Assembly (NCBI RefSeq): GCF_024713975.1 | Contig: NC_091106.1 | Coordinates: forward strand, 12,131,001-12,195,000 | Source of the DNA: Paralichthys olivaceus | Lineage: Eukaryota > Chordata > Actinopteri > Pleuronectiformes > Paralichthyidae | Direction of reading: 5' to 3' | DNA length: 64,000 bases | Part shown: one piece after another, positions 56,201 to 64,000 of the stretch | Layout: every line of letters starts with the position of its first letter | Numbering within the stretch: the stretch's first letter is position 1 | The notes under the pieces: generated by a model | Told to the model about the DNA's origin: nothing | The model's database searches: none | Seen by the model: only the letters and a program-made list of their open reading frames with translations | Made by a program: the position numbers and the translations under genes

Positions 56201-58716
56201 CAGAAGCACGTAAACTGCAACTCCTCGCACAGAGGCATCAACAATTTCTTTGAATATGTCGACATCAGTGAACACATCCATCACAATGGCAATGACCTGC
56301 AGGACATGGTGAATAAATCATGATCACTTAAGACCAGAGGGGTTGTAATACATTTAACCACTTCACACCTGGGGAACCTGTGATTTGATCCACAATAGAT
56401 AAAGTCACAGTTCATGAACAAGTGTGGACAAAATTAGTCTGACACAAAAAAATACTAGAGTTGTTGTAAATGGAAGACAGTCTAAGAATATGCAGTTAAA
56501 GCAGTCAATGTAATGTTTGTGTAGAGGACAAATGGAGGGTAAAAGTTTTGGTATGTGTAATAAACACATTAGTTATTGATCCCAAATCATGTTGTAGTAT
56601 TCCTGGAAGAGTTTCTGAAATTTCAAGGATGAGGTAAAAGTTTTTGTATCTACAATATAAAATATTTCTGTCATCCCGGGAAGAGTATTTTGGGTTATCA
56701 AGGACACGATCAAAGTTTTTCTCTGTAATCTGTAATTTCCCTTCAGGCTTAATGAGACTTCAGTAAAAGTTCATCATGATAATGTGCACTTTGAAAATAC
56801 TGAATGTTATGAAGCCGCAACATAATACAGTGTTCCAGTGGCAGTAATGAGCTCTTTAATGAACTAATGTCCAACTAATTCCTTTCCCTCTTTTCATTTC
56901 CTGTGTGGTACATTTGTCTAAAAAGATTTCTATCCTTCAGATGAACCATGAGAAGGGTAATTCTCAATCTGTGCAATGTCCAAACAATGCATACATTTTA
57001 ATGAATATTCCCTCCAAAGTTGCTGTTTGTCAGATACAAGAGATTTCACCTGCTTAACTATATTTAAAGTAAATGGTTTTATACTGCACTGGTTGTAACT
57101 TTGGGAAACAAGGAGGAGGGTTTCGTTGGCTCTTTGTGAGTTGTAGACAGAAACTAAGTCTTTTTCTGTCCAGACCTGTTACACACCAGGTTGGTTTATT
57201 TGAGTCAGAACAACACAACATGTAATAACAGCAGAACTCATTTTGACCTACAAAACTAGTTTATGAATCATAATGACGCAGTCTGAGAAGTGGTTCTCAC
57301 ACTTTACTCTTAAAATGATAGGTTGCAAAACCAGAATTCGACCTCATCAACCCCGGCAGACACTCCTCTACTCTGCAAGCTGAGAGCAACAGAAATCCAT
57401 GGAGCTGCCTCGGGGTTTAAAGTACAGGTAACATACCATAGACAAGCCTCATTCTCCAATTTTACTTGGTAGAAAAACATGAAGTACGTCGGAGTCAGTT
57501 TGTCTGACTCCGACAGTGTAAGCATACCACAACAAAGTCTGTGTATTCTTTCACTTACATCTTTGTGAGGACCATTTTGGCCTGTCCTGACTTATTTTCT
57601 GAGGTCCGGGTTAAGATGTGAAGTGTGGTTAGGTTAAGTTCAGTGTTAGGCATGAGTTGGTCATAGTCTAGGATAGGGATAAGATTTTGGTTTGGCTGTC
57701 TACAATGTCACTGCAATGTTCTGGCAAGGATAGCTGTGCAAACTCGTGTGCACACTTGTACTCGTCTTTCCTGTTATTTTTAAGCCTTGCTCTTAAGGTT
57801 AGAATTAGGGTTGGGACTAGGGAATTAGTTGTGATGGTTATACGGTTAGGGTAAGGGGCTAAAGGGAATGCATTATGTCAGACAGGTGTGTTAACACAGA
57901 CACATCATGGGCACTTATCTTCCTTATGGGGACAAAAAGCAAGTTTGCATGATGTAGATCATTTCATTTTGAGTTGAAGATATGTTTTAAATGGGTGACG
58001 GTGGTATGATAGTTAGAATGGGATGTTCCCCCTTCGGATACCGGGGTTCAGACAGGGTCTGGAGTTTGCATGCACCCCCGGTAAAGATCATGGAAGGAGA
58101 TGTTTTAAGATAAGGTTAGGGTAAGGCAAGTTGTAACATAGGTAAGGGGAGGTCTCTAGGAAATCAATGTAAGACAATAATGTCCTCCAAAGTCATGGAG
58201 ACACATGTTTGTGTACGCATGTGCATGTGTTTGTGTGCATCTGCATGTCAGAACATTGTTGATTACCTGTCTTGCATCCTGAAGCTGCTTACGGATCATG
58301 TCTTTGATACTGGGGTTGTTTTGTCTTGGTGGATGAAAGAGCAGATCAATATTTGTCTGCAGTTTTTCATGAATGACCTCCGGCCACCCTAAATCCAAAT
58401 CCGGCGTGTCCACATCCGAGTGGAGTGGCCAGTAAGTCCCTGATGATGATTGGCTGTCCGATGGCTCATTGATTTCCTCCGTGTGTTTTTGAGGTGGAAG
58501 CTGTTCTGCATTTGACGTGATAAAACTGAGCTCATCCTCCGACAGGAAGCTCCCGATACGCTCTCCCTTGAGAAACTCCTGGTAACTGTCTCTGCCATCA
58601 CTCACCAGGCGATCAATCGCCAGGCGATATGACTCTTTGTAGTGGGGGTGGATATAATCCTCTGCTTTAAACTCTCCCCTCAAGGATGACAGCATGGAAA
58701 ATTCTGGAGCCTCCAT
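53288..58716 (-). CDS. fam83b: FAM83B, DUF1669 CK1-anchoring scaffold protein
   Basis: Four coding exons in transcript order: 58267-58716, 56132-56296, 55552-55676, 53288-55271. All junctions are GT-AG and give 907 aa (human about 1011). FAM83 proteins are pseudo-phospholipase-D-like scaffolds that recruit casein kinase 1; FAM83B also promotes EGFR/RAS-MAPK signalling. The DUF1669 domain spans about residues 12-282. It includes [12 protein letters not shown] and [52 protein letters not shown] and [11 protein letters not shown]. The long, serine-rich last exon is largely disordered but keeps FAM83B-specific islands: KRHSYAGE (about 381-388), [11 protein letters not shown] with RIESYL (about 449-469), YSRFEPFC, and the C-terminus ending [13 protein letters not shown]. 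These islands separate it from other FAM83 members. The start [12 protein letters not shown] matches the family N-terminus. An AG acceptor just upstream (exon start at 58740) shows a 5' untranslated exon exists further right. Confidence 0.96.
56297..58266 (-). other. FAM83B intron 1 (coding)
   Basis: A 2.0-kb intron within the DUF1669 coding region. The section 57540-58140 is unusually rich in GGTTAGGGT/GTTAGG-like motifs and includes, at about 57985-58075, a fragment resembling family C ('cggggttcagacagggtctg', 'ggagtttgcatgcac'). Otherwise it is AT-rich with no coding signal. Confidence 0.6.
57985..58075 (+). repeat. Family C repeat fragment
   Basis: A 'gtggtatgatagttagaatg' start followed by 'ataccggggttcagac' and 'ggagtttgcatgc' resembles, in reverse sense, the end of the element at 39384-39610. 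The copy is short and diverged. Confidence 0.45.
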
Positions 58717-59260
58717 TGCTCCAGACTGTTTCAGCAGACCTGTCATGGAAAATAGAAACCAGTGACATGATTTAAAAACATCAAACACTATATCAGAGTG
58801 GAAAAGGCCTAAAGACTGGATTTTTTAAAGCTAAATTAATCAAAGTAAACGGTAACGTCATACATGACAATATCATCAAGCCGCATGGGAAGGTAATGAT
58901 GTTAAGCCATATTGTAGCACATATAATGTCATATAGTGTAATACCAAGATTAAGTAAAAGTATTCATCTTTAAGCTTAGTACATGGAAAAGTCTATAGTA
59001 TAATAGTAGGGTAACATAACTTTCAAGACTTTCGGTTTTCATGGTACTGTGTTCACGCATTTGCATAGTTATTGCCTAAGGTATTCTTAATACTGCAATT
59101 AATAAAAGATTTCTAGTGTCCGTAAGTAGTTGCGGAAATCCCTTTCTGTGGAACGCATATCTTTTCATCTCATCAGCTTCGCACTTCATGTGAATTGCTA
59201 AAGGCCTGATGAAGTTCAGTGTCAAATTTGGTTGTGTATAGACACACGGTACATTCAATA

Positions 59261-59635
59261 TTAATAGTTTGAATAAACAGGCAACCAGTGTTTTGAGACA
59301 CTCAGTGGCTCGTACTTATCAATGTAAGTGGCATTGTTGAAAAGAATATAAGTGCGTTCTTGACAAAGTGCACGTTCATGCTGACAGCAAAGACAGTTCT
59401 GGTCGAGTTTCACAGAACTTTGAATAAAGAGTTGAATAGCTCTTTGTGCTGCTTCTGTGGCTTCAGGGTTCAAGATCCAGCAGTCTTTTCTTTCCACAGC
59501 TGAATTAGTGCAGATGACTTTTTCAGTTTCAGATAGAAAGCTGTGACCAGCATCACCACAGGCCAAACAAACAGCCCACTCCAGACACACATGGCTCTGA
59601 GCAATGTTCAAATGACCCCAATCGTTATTGGTCAA
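59261..59635 (-). other. Unassigned 124-codon open reading frame
   Basis: The translation is cysteine-rich (about ten Cys, including a CLCC cluster), low in low-complexity sequence, contains an NAT sequon and ends in SNY before a TAA. It has no signal peptide, and I recognise no domain. It could be a chance frame, a decayed exon or part of FAM83B's upstream transcript. Frames of 120-150 codons occur by chance elsewhere in the window, so I do not call it a gene. Confidence 0.15.
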
Positions 59636-60890
59636 TTGTGATCCTTATCTAAACAAAGCAAACCAGATTCACTTTCCAAATGACTAACAGGTATTTGAAG
59701 ACCAAGTATACCAAATGATAACCACTAGATCCAGATTAAACAAAAGGGTAATTAAAGTATATGCCCAAAAATATCAGCCAACTAACTGTTTCTTTGAAAC
59801 AGACATTACAGAGAGTAAAGATAAGTTAATAAAAGGCTGACTTTAATGAACCAGTGTCTCATGTCTCAATATCTGTGAGCCTGCATATTGACAATGCTCT
59901 TAATGTGTTGATTGTGATTAACTCTGAATGGGGGTGATAAATGGCACAGACGTGAACAAATTAATTTAAAGTTTCTCCGGAACTGCTTCCCAATTAGCAC
60001 GTGATTAAATGGTGGTTGAGTTGAAATGGGGTAAAATAAAACCAGTAAAAATAAATGTGATGTTAGTGAACGACTACACAGCTTGTATTTCAGTAACTGC
60101 ATTACTATGGAATAAAGTGGGAGTTTAGTTAAACTTTCAAAACATGCACTCACTCCAAAAAAGACAGGTAAAATGTAGCCTGAACGCCCCTAATTGAATC
60201 TGTCACTGAATATGTACAGTATATAGTCTAATGACAGTTGAAAACCTTATAGGGGGAAAGAACTTGTTTCGATATTTTATTTCACTTATTTTCAATAAAA
60301 TACCCTCATCCAAGTATAATGAAGAGATGTTACATCTCTTAATACTTGCTGAATAAAGCAGAGCGTCCCTGGCAGTTAGACACTAACAGGTGTTGAAACA
60401 AGGGAACTGGGATTTTTGAGGTCTTTGATGATGAGAGAGTGTGTGAATCTTTTTTTTCAGGAGAGTTTCTTTCATGCTATTATGCATAAAATGTTTCTTT
60501 CACTGCTAAGAGCCTAACACTTAACATAAATTCATCTCTGAGGTGTCAAACATACTTAGAGTTCTGGATGTACTTGTAAAAGAAAACTGTAAAAGAAACA
60601 CTGAACAGCTTTTAGTGAAGTAGGCTATATTTATGTATCATTAAAACAGGTAAATGTTTTTTAATGTTTCGCGTCATCTTAGTAATCATAACCTGCGTCG
60701 TACACCATAACCTTCCACAAACAGCACATTTATTTACACATCTCATCACAAACTTCCTGCTGTTCAGAGAATTCATTTCAAACAGCTTTTTTGTTGTTTT
60801 CCTACAGAGCTGCTGCTTCTCTCTGAGGCTTCAAATGCACCGTGAGCAACTAACAACGCCATTAATTTTTACTGAACAACAGCAACTTAC

Positions 60891-61190
60891 ATGTAGATTC
60901 TGAACTTTGTGAAAATCCTCTTGTTTTTTTCCTCCGAATATCCCTCTTAGACTTTATGTACGTTCACCCAGTCCTCAGTATTCAGAGAAGCTATTGTGTG
61001 CCAGCTGGAAGAGACAAAGACAAGGAGGTGTCTCGGCATGATAAGCAGTCTGCAGGTGGAGGGTGTGGATTCCAGTTTTGACATGCAAATGAAACTAGCT
61101 CACAGGCAGCCATAAACCTGTTTGAGACTTGGAGCCACTCCCCCTCCCTGCCCAGGGACAAGGTTCACACCGATGGAAAAATCAAGATAG
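60891..61190 (-). promoter_or_regulatory. Candidate FAM83B untranslated first exon and promoter
   Basis: The first coding exon of FAM83B is preceded by a splice acceptor (exon start 58740), so an upstream exon must exist. On the minus strand a good donor (CTACAT then GTAAGT) lies at 60890/60891. It is preceded by GC-richer DNA with a G-rich box (gcagggagggggagtggctc near 61135-61155) that could be the promoter. This would give a 5'UTR intron of about 2.1 kb. It is an inference from splice-site shape only. Confidence 0.3.
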
Positions 61191-62423
61191 TGACAGACAT
61201 AAACTGGCTTTGATGAACACTCCAGGGTTAAAGGCACCAGGCCTCATCAAACTTTTCTGTTCAGTGCTGTGTTAACACCAACCGAGATAATAATGCAAAA
61301 TTTTACATTAGTGTTCACACACCTACTTTTCTTTCTTCACAAATTGTATCATAGGAAAAAAGAGGTGTATGTGGCCATTTTAATCAAAGCACTTGTGTTA
61401 GCAGAAGTTCCACAAAGAAAGGAAGTCCACTGATCCAAATAAACTTTAATAAGCCAAGGATCATTACTCTCCATTTTATCTCACATGTGCCTGAAATATC
61501 AAGACGGAACAATTCAAATAACTGTGACAGGGACGCAGCTGTATTAGTGTGTCAAAGGCCTGAATGTAACTTGTGCAGTCATGTGCTCATGTTGGTGACA
61601 TCTGGCATTCTTCTGGTGAGTTCTGACTGACTCCTTGAGTAACTGGCTCATTATGTAACATCTGTTTCTCAGGAGGAAATTCTGCTTCAACTTAAGTCAC
61701 CTTACCAGAACTAAACCAGCTAGAAACACAAACAGGATAATTTGTTGCATCAACATCATCAGTTTGCGTTTTTCAATGGCTTTTACATAATTACACACAA
61801 AAATGATATACTGTGGCTCCACGCCTCGATCACTACTGTTCAGACTCTGACTCGAAAATTGCGTCAAAAGCTCGATATGACTCAACCCATATACAAAATA
61901 TTTTAGCCAAACGTTTGAACAACCGGAGGAAGTGGGGACACGTCTTCCAATCTTTTTGTATGGTCCTGATTCTATGGTCCTATGATTCTAATTTGCAGCT
62001 TCCCATGAAGGCACAAAACCAATTTAACTAAAAACACCCAAGACTTATTGAAGTCTGTTTCTCAGGTGTCACAGTGTTTGCAGCACATACAGTATGTTTG
62101 AGGGTCTTCTGTTCGAAAGTATATATGCATATGGCAAACATTTGCACTCCTCATGCTCAGACTGTACAAATTCATCACACTTCTGCGTGCACTGTTATGA
62201 ATGTTTGCCCTCCTTTTTAAAGGCTGCTATTCTTTCTGCCGTAGCACAATTCAAATCTCATCAGTGGACCTTGGCTTTTCAGTGCTTTTTATTCTGAGTA
62301 TGAGAAAAAAATATTTACCTGTAGCTCTAAAGGTAGAACAATGCTTTATTTGAACCAGATTGATATTGAAAGCAGAGCTGCTGCAAGCATAGACATGAAT
62401 ATCCTGAAGATATCATGTGTTTC

Positions 62424-62447
62424 TATATATATATATATATATATATA
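62424..62447. repeat. TA dinucleotide repeat
   Basis: A (TA)n run of about 24 bp in the FAM83B 5' flank. Confidence 0.85.
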
Positions 62448-64000
62448 AAACTGAGTTTTCAGAGTCAAATGTTCCTGCTTCAGAAGTGTTAATCCGACAC
62501 AAACAATCCCTGTGAGGCAGCATCATAACAGAGGGAATGTTTTAACCCCACAGTGGTGGAGAAACTTTTGAGTCTTGGATATCGTCCATCTTCACTAAAT
62601 CTCTTCAATCAGCCCTATGGCATTTCTCAGGTCTGTTCAGAAATGCATGTCAAGTATCCAGAGGCTCTAAACAACATTTGGCGAAGTGAAGTGAACCTGT
62701 GCCTCCACTGGCTGTAACACAGATACATCACTCTACACCTGGAAATGAAACAGTTTTCCATCCCTAAGTTGCTGTTTTGAGAAACCAGTAAGTAACCCTA
62801 AAGTAGCAGCTTGAAAATTTGTTTTTTAGTACCCTGACTTGGAATCGGGAGAATGGTTCTCTTTCATTACCACTTCTGACCCTTAACACCAACTCTTGCA
62901 CTGTGTAACTGAGTGAGTAAGATTTCCTGGAAGTGCGTATAGCCTACTGACTGACAGTTGCAGCTTAAATTGTCAGAATCAGCAAGTTTAAAAGTATTTC
63001 TGAACTGTAGATTACATAAAAAGACTAAATTAAAATAATTTTAAAAGCCTTTATTTCCAATATCCAGTGAGGAAATTTAAAATTTGATAAATTCTAAACA
63101 GAGTTTAGTTGTGTTTCAGTTCAGTAAGTGAGACTATGCAGTCAGAGCTTTGTTTTTTCTCTACATGAAAATCAACAGAATTAATCACATCGCGTGGCTG
63201 CGGAGGGCGCTGTGGTTCAGCAAGAGTTACATCATGTTGCTTCAAGGAAAACACAGTTTGACATCTTGAGAAAGTTGGGAAAGATGATTTTTGTCTTTTT
63301 TACCAAACAGTATAGTATATCTATACACTACGGCTACAGCTACCGCTACAGAAGCTGGTTTTATCAGCTTAGAACAACAGACAAAGACTGTTAACACCCT
63401 TTATGCTATGCTAACCTAGCTGGTAGCTTCGCATTAACAATCCAAAAGAGTAAAAATTATGTTCTCATCTAAAGAACTTAAGCTTCAGGGTGCACTTGAT
63501 CAGTGAAGACAATGACTCTGGAGAGATGAGAGAAATAGCCTTGTCCACATTCATAAAGGTTATTAATGAATTATAAAGTAACCTGAATCTGTTTCTGCCG
63601 TACACTTCTGTTTTTCTTTTTTCATCAGCAGTCAAATTTGTCTATGAAGTTAATTTGAATGTCAACAATATATGTGAAGTACCTTTTTCTTTTCTTGTCC
63701 ATTATTTTGTCTCGTATGTATATGATTGTGAGTCAGGAGATGAAATCTTCATTGCCAGAACATCATAATTGTGAAACTGAGTGATGAAATCAAAAGTAGT
63801 ATTTTTTATGTGATGTTATTGCAATAGCAAATATAGAAGCCTGTCTTCCAAATTAATCATAAGAAAATTAACAGGAAACTGTTGAAGCAGTCATGATACT
63901 ATTTTACAGTGTGCGTGATGGTAATGTACAGACTGTGCTCATTCATCCATACCGTAACACTTCTGGTAGTTCCCCGGTTCTTCCTATGAAAAGACGTGTG

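Larger units (their letters stand above)
58717..64000. other. FAM83B 5' flank and right edge
   Basis: No confident protein-coding gene in this 5.3 kb. It contains a candidate untranslated first exon and promoter for FAM83B (60891-61190), a 124-codon reverse frame of unclear status (59261-59635), a TA repeat (62424-62447) and AT-rich DNA. A short GC-richer patch at 63190-63240 stands out but is not recognised. Confidence 0.55.

Overview
The window is vertebrate nuclear DNA and almost certainly from a ray-finned (teleost, probably percomorph) fish. The evidence is compact split genes with GT-AG introns as short as 76 bp, long CA/TG microsatellites, a fish-type L2 LINE tail, and several interspersed repeat families that I recognise from percomorph genomes. 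I cannot name the species.

Four complete protein-coding genes can be assembled exon by exon, and in each the reading frame is maintained across every junction. They are HMGCLL1 (+ strand, 986-13597, 9 coding exons, 336 aa, HMG-CoA lyase-like enzyme), GFRAL (- strand, 17413-20409, 9 coding exons, 400 aa, GDNF-family receptor alpha-like, the GDF15 receptor), HCRTR2 (- strand, 24701-43747, 7 coding exons, 424 aa, orexin receptor) and FAM83B (- strand, 53288-58716, 4 coding exons, 907 aa, DUF1669 scaffold). Order and relative orientation match human 6p12 (FAM83B-HCRTR2-GFRAL-HMGCLL1-BMP5), so this is an ancient conserved block and BMP5 would be expected beyond the left edge.

Layout: 1-985 is HMGCLL1 upstream DNA and 5'UTR. 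986-13597 is HMGCLL1, with a 6.9-kb intron 7. 13598-17412 holds 3' ends and repeats. 17413-20409 is the compact GFRAL gene. 20410-24700 is an AT-rich spacer with a degenerate foldback element. 24701-43747 is HCRTR2, whose 11.4-kb intron 1 carries an L2 LINE fragment, a ~139-bp TG tract and several repeat copies. 43748-53287 is a spacer with an intact 553-bp TTAA-flanked foldback MITE. 53288-58716 is FAM83B. 58717-64000 is FAM83B upstream DNA with a candidate first untranslated exon and no confident gene.

The genes do not form an operon or a single pathway. GFRAL and HCRTR2 both act in brain control of feeding and arousal, HMGCLL1 acts in ketone-body and leucine metabolism, and FAM83B acts in CK1/growth-factor signalling. 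Their proximity is best explained by conserved synteny, possibly held by BMP5 regulatory DNA in and around HMGCLL1. I saw no CRISPR array, phage, virus, rRNA or tRNA, and no convincing undescribed system. The most notable structural item is the foldback MITE at 44132-44684 and its diverged relative near 20750.
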